Source of the DNA: Isoetes taiwanensis
Taxonomy: Eukaryota > Streptophyta > Lycopodiopsida > Isoetales > Isoetaceae
Direction: 5' to 3'
Length of the DNA stretch: 64,000 nt
NCBI GenBank assembly: GCA_021234155.1
Contig: JAJEKV010000162.1
Location: 1-64,000, forward strand
This document shows positions 28,972 through 41,722 of the stretch, piece by piece (the stretch's first letter is position 1; each line of letters starts with the position of its first letter). Under the pieces are notes generated by a model, which saw only the letters and a program-made list of their open reading frames with translations, was not told where the DNA came from and did not search any database. The position numbers and the translations under genes are program-made.

Positions 28972-30879
28972 TGTGACGGTCTAGGGGAATATACGCCATA
29001 AATACGTATATTCCTGGATCCGTCACTATACAAGTCTAGCTTCATAGCCTTGTATACCATAGATCGTGGCACTAGGGGGCATGGCCAAGTTATTCTCATA
29101 ACTTAGCCAACCATAGGTTTAGACCATTATCCACGTGGCCTTAACCTATTGGGCACCCGCCACACCGGACTCACCCGATTGGTGCCACGTGGCATCCTAG
29201 GTGGACCTAACTTATATAGGCCTAAACCCTAACCCTAGGCCTCTTTCCAGCCCTAGCACCCAGAGACTCACCTACTCGTTCGAAACCCCGTTTCGAACAT
29301 CGTTTGTTGTGGCATAGGCTGGTGCAGCAGCCCCAGCAGGGTAGACTCGTTCTTGGAGTAGGAGCAGCATCTTGTGAGTCGAAGACCATGGAGGCACACG
29401 GATCTGGAGGGAGAGCATCAGGAGCAGGTATGTAGGGTAGTAGTCGTGATAGCTTATCTGGAATTAGCATTCCAGATATGCTAGTATCTTGTATCTAGAG
29501 TAGAGCCATCCTAGAACCCATATTCAACATCTTGAACCCTAATCAAGGAACCCCGGGGGGTGCACCTAATGTAAAGTCTATATGGCATGTGCGTGCATAG
29601 GGTTAAGAGAAATTATCCCTTATACGGAAATTTTCTAAGAAAATATACCTCATATTTTATATACCCCTACCATATTTCTCTTATATATATACGGAATTCA
29701 AGCAAGAAAAATACCCCCTCCCATATATGGGTACGGTTTTGGCCCCAAAAAAACCCCTCCCGTACACTCACATGTTTTCTACGGTTTTTACTGACCCCCC
29801 GGGCAAGGAACCCTAACCATTAGTTAGATTTGTATGATTAGGTTAAGATGTTCTTCTTATGATTATTCTCATGATATGATGATTATGTGATGTTGGTTGA
29901 TCATGTTTGCTCCTCTTGTATTGGGAAGGGGGGGTAGAGACCTAGGGCCATATGTAGTATGCTCCCAGAGTAGATCCCTTAGTTCCTATTAGATGCGGCA
30001 TGTGCATAGGAGCCCACCAGGCTATCGAGGCTATGATATGACTCAGCACCACATAACGGGGCTAGAGTGAATGTGGAGGGAGGATCCCTGCCGAGTGGGG
30101 GCTTCGGGGGATCCCATAGTGGGCTAGGCTTATGGTCGGTCACTTCGTGTGGGCCGAGCATGGGTCCGACACCTCCTGGGGCAATGGTGTTGCCCTGCCT
30201 CTCGAGAGCTGCAAGTGTTGGCTTGGCTCTCGTTTTGGGGGGTTCAGTCGGGTACGAATCGTGTGTCGCCACGATTCTCTAGCCGCCCACGGCACCTCTA
30301 GACCCTGGGAAGGGGAGATGCAACCCTTCCTGCCTCATCGGACCAGGGAGATGCAACCTGGAGTAGTCCCGATGGGTGATGCCATGGGATTGCGTATCCG
30401 GAAGGCTAGAGTCATGCCAGAGCCTGATTTAGCCCATCTGCAAAGTATGCACAGGAGGGGCGGATGGAGTGGTCAACCCTAGCCATTGTTCTATGCCAGC
30501 CCTCGCCATTGCCATGACTCGGTCTGCTCTATCTTGAGGCCTAGCCAGTCAGTTATCCTCCTTATGAGTCTGAGCCGGGGTAGGAGCTCTCATGTTTTAT
30601 GGTTCGTGATTATCATCTTTGCATTGGTATCTGTGTGATGCACTACCCTTCGAGGTAGTATTTGTATATGATTGATGCTAGTTCTGACGTGTTATCGCTT
30701 CCGCTGTTATAGGAGCCCATAGGGGAAGGGCGCGCAAGACACCTTCGTGTTCCCTCCCCGCACTAAGGGTCACCTCAGAGTGCGGGGTAGACGAAGGGCC
30801 CATGCGGTTGTAGAGCCGGATGGGGGATTTCCTGCCGAGTGTACGGCTGGGCGCCGTATGTTTAGCAGGGAGCGTCACA
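28972..30879 (+). repeat. 3' LTR of the chromovirus (1,908 bp, includes a 252-bp insert)
   Basis: TGTGACGG to GCGTCACA. Equals the 5' LTR apart from the insert at 29552-29803 and small indels or substitutions. Confidence 0.93.
29552..29803. mobile_element. 252-bp MITE-like insertion in the 3' LTR
   Basis: Absent from the 5' LTR. Ends are CCCGGGGGGT and ACCCCCCGGG, perfect 10-bp terminal inverted repeats. Flanked by the 8-bp duplication CAAGGAAC (29544-29551, 29804-29811); the unoccupied sequence is seen near 8484. If one C is counted differently the duplication is 9 bp, so hAT-like and Mutator-like origins are both possible. No coding capacity. Confidence 0.85.
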
Positions 30880-30884
30880 GCAGG

Positions 30885-31815
30885 TTGTGGCTTTCTTTTC
30901 TCCATTCACTCAAAAGTACATACTTGCATTCGACCATTCTTAATCTCTACATTATTTCATACGTTGTAGGCCTTTTGCAAAATGAATTTTTGTAGTAGAT
31001 ACTTTATGGACTAAAGAGACAACTTGGTTCGTCCCACCAATGAAGCTCTGCTATTCGGAAGGATATTATATAGTGCTTTCCTAAAAAGGTAAGTCTGGTT
31101 TAATATAATGCATCAAGGTTCAATTTCAAGCAAGCACATGATGAGATAGCTTGGTTGCAGGTTCCCAAGTCTCAAAAGGGAATACATCGACTACGTAGAT
31201 CAGTACTGACCCAGGGCATGACAGGAAGGCAAACCAAAAGGGGACCTACAATTTTCAATTCCTGTTCAAAAATACGAAAATTCTTATTCTCGATTTTCCA
31301 TGCTATAAGCCACAACTACAACTACAAGCCATGTTCTTTTCCAACTACAACTTTATACTTAAATAATTGTATTTCCATATCCTTTTTTAACAACTACAAC
31401 GATAGTAAAGGATGTCAAACTACAACGATAGTAAAGGATGTAACTACGTGTGATGTGGATAAAAAGACAACCACATGAACAAGGTCACACTAAATAATGC
31501 AATATGTGCAATAAATGCAATGCCTTCAAAGGCTTACATGGGTGTTGTGCACATTCATACACAAGCAACAAAAATGGAATAGACGTTTTGTAGCCAGAAG
31601 ACATCCATATTCATATACAAGTAGCAAGAAAGAACACAATAGAAGGAAAAGTTACTATACGAGATTAGATACACAACATCAACAACTCATAAACATAGCC
31701 ACTTGCAATCTACAGCTTCCCCAAATGATCCAATGACTGAGAAGTTATCATACGCAAATGCACATTCTCAACATTTATAAGTTCCCATATGCCCAGCAAC
31801 GCTGGGCACCGTTAC
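30885..31815 (+). mobile_element. Helitron A, right part with 3' hairpin
   Basis: Continues Helitron A after the chromovirus. Collinear with Helitrons B (50335-51236) and C (54240-55167). It keeps the hairpin GCCCAGC-AAC-GCTGGGC (31791-31807) and ACCGTTAC, but the sequence jumps to one found about 215 bp inside Helitron C. So a deletion removed the CTAG end together with the start of the next Helitron. It contains short duplicated CAACTACAACGATAGTAAAGG units near 31385-31440. Confidence 0.65.
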
Positions 31816-32696
31816 GGAGACAATGCAGTTTGGTCTAAAACAATAAACAAACAAAGGGCTTTGGCGACTGTGGCACAGGCGACTGTGGCACAGATCCGGT
31901 AGGACTCATTCTACTTGGTGATGGTGGCTCAGGCCCGAAGCTGCTAAGAGAGTAATCAGGTGTGTGGTCGTTTATGCTCAGAGATCAAACAGATTTTTTT
32001 GACTGTAGAGCTTCCAGATGTTAAATTGCTACAATTTTTGCAGGTTTCGATGTTGCCTGCATTTGAAAGCTTGCCTTCGAATAGGGAGTCTATGGCATAT
32101 TGGGATTGCTTTTGCTCCCAGACAGGCACATGCATCAAGAACTCCAACGAAAGTTATAGCATCAGACGTTATCCTTTCTGATTGCATATGCTCAAAAACT
32201 AGCAGCGCTTCCTTCCCTTGATTATGGTTAGCATATGCAATGATCAAAGTGTTCCATGATATTACATTCCTCACTGTCATTCTGTCAAATATTCTATGTG
32301 AGTCATGCGGATAACCGGATTTTCCATACATATTAGAAAGAGCATTGCATAGAACGATGTCTTTCTCCAAACCATAAGTCAAAATCAAGCAGTGAAGTTG
32401 TCGACCTTCACCTGGTGCTGAGATCTTATCACATGCCTCAAGAACCACTAAGAATATGACCCTATTAGGGATCAAGCCTTGCAGATGCATTTCTCTAAAT
32501 AAATGGAGGGATTCTCTGTTAAGGCCTTGCTGGGCATAAGCAGCAATCATGGTGTTCCATGATACCTTATCCCTTTGAGGCATGTCCTGGAAGAACTGCA
32601 CTGCCTTTTCAAAATGCCCATTTTGTGCATATGCAGCAAGGATTGTATTCCATGAAATAGTATCTCTTTCAGGCATCACATGAAACATCTGTATTG
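31816..32696 (+). mobile_element. Helitron B, left part (continues at 48454)
   Basis: Begins at a deletion breakpoint with GGAGACAATGCAG, matching position 51460 of Helitron C. It carries the antisense PPR fragment and is cut at ATTG by the TIR transposon. The sequence across the cut (CATCTGTATTGCCTCC) is intact in Helitron C near 52335. Confidence 0.65.
32029..32692 (-). pseudogene. PLS-class PPR fragment, copy B (3' portion; 5' portion at 48454-48608)
   Basis: Encodes a run of PPR motifs: DTISWNTILAAYAQNGHFEK, DKVSWNTMIAAYAQQGLNRE, an L-type repeat (EGRQLHCLILTYGLEK), an S-type repeat (CNALSNMYGKSGYPHD) and NVISWNTLIIAYANHNQGKE. The reading frame then drifts into nonsense, with no E or DYW domain. 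Its first codons were separated by the TIR transposon and now lie at 48454-48608. Family members bind organellar RNA; this copy cannot make a useful protein. It is on the strand opposite to the kinesin fragment in the same Helitron. Confidence 0.85.
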
Positions 32697-32723
32697 GGGT
32701 GAAAGCGCATAGGTGGGGGACAT
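32697..32723 (+). repeat. Left terminal inverted repeat of the TIR transposon
   Basis: 27 bp, about 22 of which match the reversed right end. Includes GGTGGGGGACAT. Confidence 0.75.
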
Positions 32724-34887
32724 TTCCCTTGTCAGCGACACATTGTGCTTTAGGGGTGCTTTAGCCATTTTTCAAATTTTTTTGGGCCCGTCAAGAACAC
32801 TAAGTGACGGTTTGGTTTGACGGTTAGGTCTTCGACGGCCTCAGAATTAGAATTTCGTTGTGCCATGTCATCAATCCGGAAGTAGGAGGATCTGTTTCTC
32901 CCGCTCCCGCTAGTTTTTGGATTGCAGCAGCCAGGAATAGAATTTTGAAATGGAATTGTGGTTCGGATTTTTGTGTTTTCTCGCTCTCTGCTTCATGCAA
33001 TTGTTTGGTATGTCATGGATTTGCTTGCTCAATATGCTGCTGAATTTGCAGCACGATTTGGAAATGAAGATCCAGAGGACATTGCAAGATCCTTGGGAAT
33101 TAACATTGCTGAATCTCTTGCAAGATTTGAAGTGCAGAAGGAAGATACCAATGAAAATGAAGACAGGAATGAAAATGAAAATGAGATGGCAGACACCATG
33201 GAACCAAATTTGTCTGAGGTATTGTCTTCTCCAGTTCCTCTTAACAAGAATTCTGAAAATATAGAACCATGTTTGGATAAATGTGGTAAGCTTTGCAATT
33301 GTGTATCCCCTAATACTGCATGTCGTAGAATCTTGGCTGCTAGAAGGAGAATACAGAGAGCCAAGAAGAGGAAGAGGCAATCAGAAATTATGATGGTAGG
33401 AGAAGACGATGGCAAAGACAAGGAAAAACCTTCTACTAGAAAAAAACAAAAAGATGCTAAGCTTATTGTGGATTTTGTAAATAAGATATGCCAAAATTAT
33501 GATTCAAATGATAGGGAGGAGGTCATATCCAGAGCTGGTGAACAGCTTCCAGAATTTGGTTTTATTGGCAATAAGAATTTAAACGTGTACAAACATGTAG
33601 TTGAGAATGTGAAGAATACTCTTGATAACAAGAAACGAGGCAGGACACAAGACATTAACCATGCAAGAGCATCTACCTTGATGATGGCTGTAAATGAGCA
33701 GAGCAATAGGGCAGCAGTTGCAAAAGTATTGAATTTGAGAAGAAAGGTTGTCTATGCTGCTCTAGATAAGAAGAAGATTGCTGACTTTGGAGGACCATAT
33801 GGTCTATGTTTAAGAATAAGGCCAGATCTGACAGGTTAAGTGATGAAGACCGTGAAAAGGTATACAATTTTTGGGTGTCTGAAACAAGAGTGTCTCCAAA
33901 CAAAAGGCAAGTCATTAAATTGAGACGACAAAATAATGGTGCTAAACTGTCAAAGCCTTATAACATGCAACCAATCCACTATCTGGAAGAGACTCAGGTA
34001 TGCTACTGCTTGTTGTTTATTACAGTACAAAAGTTTAATAGTAATTGCTTATTGTATTGCAGGTCATGTTCTTTAGGAGATTCAAGCGTGAACATCCGAG
34101 TATGAAGATAGGACTGAGGCTTTTCGAAAGTTTGAAACCTAAATTTGTGAGAAGACTTAAAGAGAGGGAAACATGTTGTTGTATATATCACATGAAAATG
34201 GAATTCGTTAGGCAGGCAGTGAATAAAATAAGACGAGATTCTAACATTCATGGTGCAAGTTGTCAATGCAAATGTGTTGTTTGTGGACCAGGTCCAATTT
34301 GTGAAGGCAGCAATAAGACATTCAGCAGTGTCAGTGATATGTGGAAAACTATGGTTTGCCAGAAGAATGAAGACGCCGATTGGTACAAGCCAACATGTTT
34401 GGCAATGGAATGCAACCGCTGTGGGCTAAAATCTTTCAATAAATGCCCCAAAGAAAAGAGCAAAGGGATGACAGTTGAATGGAAGAACTTCGAGAAGGTG
34501 AGCAATTATAATTCTGTTTTCGGTCTTCTCGTGTATTGTTTAGGGGCAGATTTGGAACAGCTAGCATGGCTTTTTTTTTTTAGCAGTTTACATGTTAGGG
34601 CAGATTTTGTCCAGCTGCAGGTCTGGCTTTTTTTGTTACAAGTTTGCATGTTAGGGAGAATTTGTCCAGCTAGCATGGCTGCTGGATTGTATTAGGAGGT
34701 TAAAAACTCTATACTTATCTATCTTATGATTGTTTAAGTGAATCGGCAGACCCAAGACAGCAATGTCATTAGAAAGCAATGTTAATAGAGAACAATGTTA
34801 TTGTTGTGTTGTGGCTGCCAGTAATAGATGTGAAAAATGCTCCTCCTATTCTTTGCTTACAAGCTAGTTGATCTTCACTATAGTTGA

Positions 34888-34930
<43 letters not shown>

Positions 34931-35067
34931 AAAGGAAGGATTATATTAATCATAACTTAAGTACATACAAAATAAGGCTCAAAGCCCATATCAGAGAAAA
35001 TAAAATATAGACAAAATAACCAATTGTCCATTGGCAACGAGAAAAGTCTGTCAAAACAGGATCATCT

Positions 35068-38000
35068 TCACAGCCATATGCCAGGGATGGGGGAGACAGA
35101 GTTTTGGGAAACTGGTAGGGGAGCAGCAGAACCTGGGGTAGGGGATAAGTTCAGTAGAGAATCCGGGATAGTGGGAAGATCAGGGAAAGAGTGTGTAGCA
35201 TTAAGGGGCATTGAAAAGCAAGGGGGGGCCATCCAATTAATCTCAGCCCAGGAGGGGGTCAGCAGCAGTAACTCTTCAATGGGTACCTGGATAATATCCA
35301 ATAACACACCAGCTGCAGCCTCACATCTGCCTTTATGGTAGTAATACATAGACCGCAAGCAAGAGAACTGCCTTTCAGTAAGAAGCCGGTTGTTGGCTCC
35401 AATGAACTTGTGGAGAATGTGTGCATTGTATGCTTCCTTCAGCAAGAATTTAAGCCGAAACGTAGCTCTGACAGCTTGACGAGGCGTCCCTGAATGGTGG
35501 GTAGGAACATCATCCGGTAGGATTGATCCCCTGAATACCTGAACCACACTGTTCAAAAAGGCTGCAATCCACAAAGGCATTCAAGTCAATCAGAGAGTCA
35601 GAATGAATAGTAAAGAAAGTAGACTTGAAGGAGCCCCAATTCAACCAATCCGTATCAAACTTCTCCAATTTAAGGGCTTTATGAGCCATAGCACATCTAA
35701 TAAGTTCAAATTGGAAATTGAGCTTCATCCAATTAAGGTCACACTTCCTGTTTGCCAGAGCCACATTATTCCTATGTTTCCAAACAATCCAGAGGGCTAG
35801 TTGTAGGACTGTACAATTGACACTGGAATTCTGGAGCTGAAAGAATTGAGAAATACTGGTTATGGAATCGAAATCAGGGATTTTCAGGCCCGACCGAGTC
35901 AACCATCTCCAAAAGTCCTGGATCCTTTGGCAAGTGAAAATGTGTAGCACAGATTCATCATGATTATTCTGAGCGGGCGAGAGGGCACTATGGGATGATC
36001 TTAAAGTTTCTCTTGATCATGTTAGTGTTACTCAGGATAGCACTGTGCAGGATGAGCCAAGAGAACACTTTTATCTTAGGGCAAGCATAGGATTTCCAGC
36101 TAGACTGGAGAATTTTCTTGAAATTCTTGGAAGATAAGCCCTGGAGAGAGGCATGCTTTCTGCTTTTCTGGGGAAGGCATGCATGGTAAATCTTAGATAC
36201 TTTGTAGCTCCTTTTAACCTTGAAAAACCAATTCAGGGGGGAGTGACTCTCCCCCTTGCCATCTTTGCCTAAGAAAGGGGAGTAGGTGAGCACCACTTTC
36301 TTATAAATCGATCTGTGAGTAGCACCCCCTCCAACTTTCTTCTTAATCATTTCCCAAGGAATCCAATTTTCCTCATCATCAATGAGGTCTTTGACATGCA
36401 AAATATTAGCAGAGTGCCATTTTTTGTAACATGTAGGGTGACAGATAGCCATAGCAGAGTAGGAGGGAGGGGCCATCACAGGGAGACCCAGAATATGGAA
36501 GTATCTCTCACTGAATTGGACAATTTGTCATGAGTAAAGTTAGCGACCACTTTCTCCCATGCTTTAAAGATACTTCTAAGGAGAGGAGAAGTATTAGGCG
36601 CACATTTGAACTCATAGAAAGCGAGAATCTGGGGAGCTGGTGCTTAAGGGAGGGACTTCCTAAGGGTTTACTTTTATTAATCCGGAACCTAATAAAATCC
36701 ATAGCAGGAGATTGGAAACCGGAGATGGCTTTCCACACATTTTTTGGCCCCAAGCACTTGGGCTGGAGAAATAAGGATTTACATCCCAAACCCCGACTTT
36801 TTACTATGAGTCGGTGATCCCAAGCGAGAAAGATGTGTACCTTGCCAAATATACTCTTTAATACATTGCTCAATTTTGTTATAGGAAGCCTTGTCGGCAA
36901 TCAAAGCGAGAGAGAAATAGACATGGCTACTAGCAAGGACAGAGTTGGCAATCAAAATCCTCCCAGCCAGAGACAAAGAACCTTTAAGGAGGATAAGCTT
37001 TTTCCTGATCCTATTAATCAGAGGCTGCCAAGCAATCTTATGGGACATGTGAACTGCAAGGGGGAGGCCTAAAAGAGTCAGGTATTGGCCATTAGGAACA
37101 AATTTGATGCCATGTGTATTAAGGTCTGGATACGAGCCATCAGCTAGGATGGAACATTTGGCAAAATTCAGGTGGATCCCAGAGGCAGCACTAAATTTAG
37201 AGATGCAGTCCATAAAATTCTTCATATTGTCATTATCAGCTCTGAGCATGGTAAAGGTATCATCAGCATATTGAAGAATGGAAAGCTGTTTATTGGAATC
37301 AGGCATTTGAAGGCCATGGAGCACACCCTTATCTTGGTAAGAGAGGACCATTTTAGTAAGAATTTCAGCAGCAATTATAAAGAGGTAGGGAGCCAGGGGG
37401 CAGCCTTGTCTCACCCCTCTTTGAATGTGGAAAAAACCAGTAGGAGTCCCATTGACAATAACACATGAAGTGGCTTTTTGGTTTAATCCCATAATGAGCT
37501 TAGTGAGGGCAGGATGAATGCCAATATGGACCATGGCTTTCTCTAAGAATTTCCAAGAAATACAGTCATAAGCCCTTCTGAAGTCCAGCTTGAGGAGGAT
37601 ACAGTTTTGTTTGGTCAATCTATTCCAGTGCAGAGCCTCATTTGCAGCTATATAGTTATCCAAAATAGATCTGCTGGGAAGAAATGCAGATTGACAGGCA
37701 TTCACTTTTTCATGGAGGTGAACCAAAATTCTACCAGCTATAATCTTAGCTACAAGCTTGTATAAAGTTGTAGTCAAGGAGATGGGGCGCCATTCATTAG
37801 TTTTAGAAGGGGATTCAGTCTTAGGGATGAGGGAGATCACTCCAACATTGAAGGTTGGATAAATAGTGCTGGCTCTCCAAACCCCCTGAACAAATTGGAT
37901 GATGTCCTCCTTCATAATAGGCCAAAATTCCATAAAGAATTCAGGTTGAAAACCATCTATACCAGGACTCTTTCCATGCTTCATTTTCTTAAGAGTTTCA

Positions 38001-39367
38001 AAGATTTCAGGAAGTTCAGGGACTTCAGTCCAATCATCATCCATCATATCATTAGGAGGACCAATGATATCAAAGACTTCCTGGATTTTACAGTCTTCTA
38101 TCAATTCGTCTTTAAAAAGATTAGTGTAAAAATCAAGGAAGGCTGAGGCAATTTCCTTCTCATCTGTAAGAGTGGAACCTTGTTCAGATTCCAGCTGGGT
38201 AATGGAGTTATTAACCAGCCTGTTTCTAGCAATTCTAAAGAACATTTTAGAGCTCTCATGATCCAATTGATTGTACATCTTAATTTTACTCCTAAGGGCC
38301 ATCCCTTTAACCTGGTGTTCTTCAAGAGCTTTGATCTGAATTTCTAATTGTTCCTCTCTCAAATGAAGAGAGTCATCCCTAGGATTGCCTTCAAGATCAG
38401 ATCTAATATTCTTGATTTGTTCCAACAATTTGGACATTATAGCTTTTCTTTTTGAGCAAGGTCTTTTCCCCATTGTTTCACCCAGTCTTTGACTTTCTTC
38501 ATTTTGTCATTGAAGCACTTCATGGATTGGTGTTGGCCAATCTTGGGCAGAGAGAGGTAGAAAGCGGTGAACTCTTGACAAAAAGACTTCATTTGGAGCA
38601 GAGAGGTGTTAAACTTGAAAGGAGTGTTCTTGCTCCTAGGGCCAATTTTCAGATCTTTAGTGTCAAGGAAGTGTGGTTGGTGATCCGAGATGGTGCTAGC
38701 TATATCTCCGATAACAATGTCTGAGTTGTCTAACCAGCTAAGCGTAGAATTATGGATATAAAACCTGTCTAGCATGCAGAAAGTCCTCTGATCACCCTTT
38801 CTCTTGTTGCTCCAGGAGAATTTAGTGTTAGAAGATGGGACATAGATAAGGTCTTGGTTGGACATCCAATTGTCCCAGGAATATCTTTCATTAATGGACA
38901 TGTTAATTTTGTTGCCAAGCTTCATATCACTATGAGGGGTATTATTGAAGTCTCCAGTAACCACCCAGTTCTCAATATGCTGGTGCTGGCTCATCCAGTT
39001 GTTGATTTCAAGCCACATGGGCTCTCTTTCATGGGGGTGGGTTGAGGCATAAATATTAATGAAGGCAACTTGGCGGGTCCTTAATTTGAAGGGTGATGAG
39101 AAAGCCATCTGTTGGAAGGGCTGATATAGGTCTTGATTAACTACAGTTTGTACCGGAAGGTGGCAATCCCCTTTGGTGCCATCATTTGGGATATAACAGA
39201 AGCCATCGGGGACGAATCCATTCACCCGATTTCTTTGAGTCAAATTTGGGGAGTCTATGTTCTTGAATCATAATGATATCTGCCTTGAAATCTCTCACAG
39301 TGGCAATAAACCTTCTCCTTTTAGTGGGGCCTTTGATACCCCTCAAGTTCCAGGTTAAGATCCTCAT
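35068..39367 (-). pseudogene. L1 ORF2: AP-endonuclease, reverse transcriptase, zf-RVT tail
   Basis: Starts at ATG 39367 (MRILTWNLRGIKGPTKRRRF). The endonuclease has IIMIQEHRLP, VVTGDFNNTPHSD, LDRFYIH and SDHQPH. The RT (38473-36779) has GKSPGIDGFQPEFF, RPISLTTTLYKLVAKIIAGR, QSAFLPSRSILDN, KLDFRRAYDCISW, GVRQGCPLAPYLF and YADDTFTML, diagnostic of the L1 clade. Beyond it is the zf-RVT-like end (HIFTCQRIQDFWRWL). Frameshifts lie near 39240, 38455 and 36780, with several more in the tail. No RNase H domain could be recognised. The protein normally nicks the target and primes reverse transcription in the nucleus; this copy cannot. Confidence 0.93.
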
Positions 39368-39400
39368 GCAGGAGGGTAGGAGAAAGAACCTGAGAGGAGC

Positions 39401-41722
39401 TTAATAAATAAGACTTCTGAGACCATGAGGTGAGGCCTTACTTCGAGTATTATAAGTGTGAAGGTTCTCAGTGCTTCCAGGGGACTTAGTTATGGCCCTG
39501 CCTTTCATTTTCCTTTTTAAAGATCTAAGAGATGTATTGGTGATATCATGTAAGGGACTGCTACTCATATCTTCCTCTGAATCAGGTACAATTAGATCTG
39601 GTTGACTCTGGTCAAGGTTGTCCAAGGTGTCAAGGTTCAATTGCAGAGCTTGCAGGCCATATTCAATACTCTCTTTCTCAGTATTATGGTAGGTGGATTG
39701 GACAAAATCACAGTCAGCAGAAGAGGTAGGACTATCTTGTGTTGAGGGGATAAAGTCCTTTTGTTGGTCTTGTGTTTGACTTATCTGGGAGTCAAGCTGT
39801 GTGCTCTGGCAAACAAGGGAGTGATCACTTACCTGGATTCGCTCCATCTCCTTATCTTCAATCTGCTTGCTTGTCAAAAGACACTTTTCATCCACAGCTT
39901 CAGAGACAATCCTGCTCATCAGGTCCACAGTAGACTTTCCATACTTTTTATAGAGTTCAGGCAAAGGGGTATGGTGAGAAGGGGGAGTGAGTTGACCAAT
40001 GCAGACTGTGGTATGATTGAGTGGATCTACTGAGAGATCAACAAAGATAGACCCGAGGGGAGGTGGGAGAGGTGGGAGAGGTGGGGGTAATGGTGTATGA
40101 GAGGTTGAAGAAAGTGATCCTGTTCCCTGGATGTGCAGTGGTATTTGAGCCAAACTTTGTATGTATCCATCCTTTCCTTGTGGTGTGAAGAGATCATTGA
40201 ACTCCTCACCAAGATCAGTTGAAGAACCCTGTAGAATTTTGAATCTGTTACTACAAAGGAGAGGGAGCCGGTATCCCCTTATCGCGAAGTTGACCCGGTC
40301 TCACAGCGAGAGACCCGCTCAAGCAAATTGTGTTGCATATCTTCTGTAGCATCATTGACCATGTGTTCCTTATCAGCAGATTGTGTAGGTTGAGAAGAAG
40401 ATGGAACTTCTTCTTGTATACCACCATCCTCAGCTACAATTATTGTGACTTTGTCATATTGCACAATTTCGGAGGTTTGTGCTTATCAAAGGTTTTAACC
40501 ATGGTCGAGGGGTTGAATGAAACACCTTTAATGGTGACCCCTTTGTTTAAAACCTTCACACAACCTTTAGCAGGAAAAGAATTCAAATCATGGGATTTGA
40601 GAGTCTCTTCAAGTTCCTTATTGGCTAAGGCAATCTTCTCCTTAATGATTTGTCTCCTTCGAATTCGTCTAGCACTACCGTTAATGTTACCACGATTGCG
40701 AGCAGTGTCATGTTCTACAGTTGGGGTAGCTTGCTCCACGTCAATTGGTTGGACGGGCATCGGGGAAGCACTTTCCTCCTCCATGCAACGCGTTTCCTGC
40801 AGATCGGACAAACAGGAGGCAACCCATTCCATCTTAAGAGCAAGGATTGGTCAGTCCCAAACATATCCTGGAAAGTCAATTCAAGCGGGATAGGTTTGAG
40901 AAGATCCAATTGTATGAATACCGTGGGAGGCCTGTCAGGTCTGCGTTCTGTTGATATGAAGGAGCCAATAGGAGAAAAGATAGCTTTTAAGCATTGGGGC
41001 TCCCAGAAGACTGGATTAAGATCATGCAGGTTAACATATGCTGTGTGCATGAGAGTTGATGGCTTTAGAGGGTTAAAATGATAGGACCATTTCTGGAATT
41101 TAATTCTAAAGCCAAGATGAGTGAGGTGCCCCATCTTCAAGATGTGCTCAGCAGCCTGTTCCGAACAGAATTCGATCATGAAATATGGGAAACGAGTCCA
41201 GTAGATAGCAGAGATTTGGATCGATTTAGATAAAGCACAAATTTGCTTGGACACATTCCCTAAAACAATACCTTCCTTTTCGGCCCAGCAAATGACAGCA
41301 TGCGAAGAGAGAAATTCAAACCTTGAATGACAAAGCTCAGGATTCAATTCAGTACCTCTGGAGTGGCGGTAAGTCGGTGGATTGTGCTTCTTCATGGTCA
41401 GAATGTCTTGTTTAATAATACTGTCTTCCTTAAAAGGTTGAGCTCTCCGCATGAAAGTGTTGCTTGAACTGGCATTCAGTGGAGCATAGCAGTCCCAGAA
41501 AGGTCTATCCGGGAAGGAAGATGGAAGAGCATTCTTTGGCGCCATCGGTTTAGCAACGAAGGTTGTGAATTCACCAAATTGAATCGGAGCTATGTCTCCT
41601 TGAAGCAGCAGCTGTTGTTGGGCTAGAATTTCTTTCTGTTCTTCAGCATTTAAGGAGCAGAAGGTATTTAAGATGGAGTGCATCGGGGGAGATAATCCGC
41701 CCGCTAGATCCGGTGGGACCAT
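39401..41722 (-). pseudogene. L1 ORF1 (nucleic-acid-binding protein)
   Basis: From ATG 41722, 335 residues are open (to 40715). They include an RRM-like region (SAIYWTRFPYFMIEFCSEQA, VNLHDLNPVFWEPQCLKAI) and a zinc-knuckle remnant (PPVCPICRKRVAWRRK), the layout of plant L1 ORF1 proteins with a DUF4283-like domain. The rest is split across frames at 40832-40279 and 40153-39401, a Pro/Ser/Thr-rich acidic tail. Frameshifted. Confidence 0.75.

Larger units (their letters stand above)
7915..30879 (+). mobile_element. Large Ty3/Gypsy chromovirus with extra histone H3-like and unknown ORFs
   Basis: Two LTRs begin TGTGACGG and end GCGTCACA and are flanked by a perfect 5-bp duplication GCAGG (7910-7914, 30880-30884). 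The empty site is preserved in the paralogous Helitrons near 50325 and 54233. Order: 5' LTR, Met-tRNA PBS, H3-like ORF, second extra ORF, gag, pol (protease remnant, RT, RNase H, integrase, chromodomain), a noncoding 3' region, PPT and 3' LTR. Removing the nested Copia, Helitron and MITE-like inserts leaves about 13 kb. It is defective: stops in both extra ORFs and pol, a frameshift, missing protease active-site half and an interrupted gag. Confidence 0.95.

Noticed and set aside
34892-34925. Poly(T) tract as a possible terminator or pol III stop
   Set aside because: It is the poly(A) tail of the minus-strand L1, next to a 17-bp target duplication.
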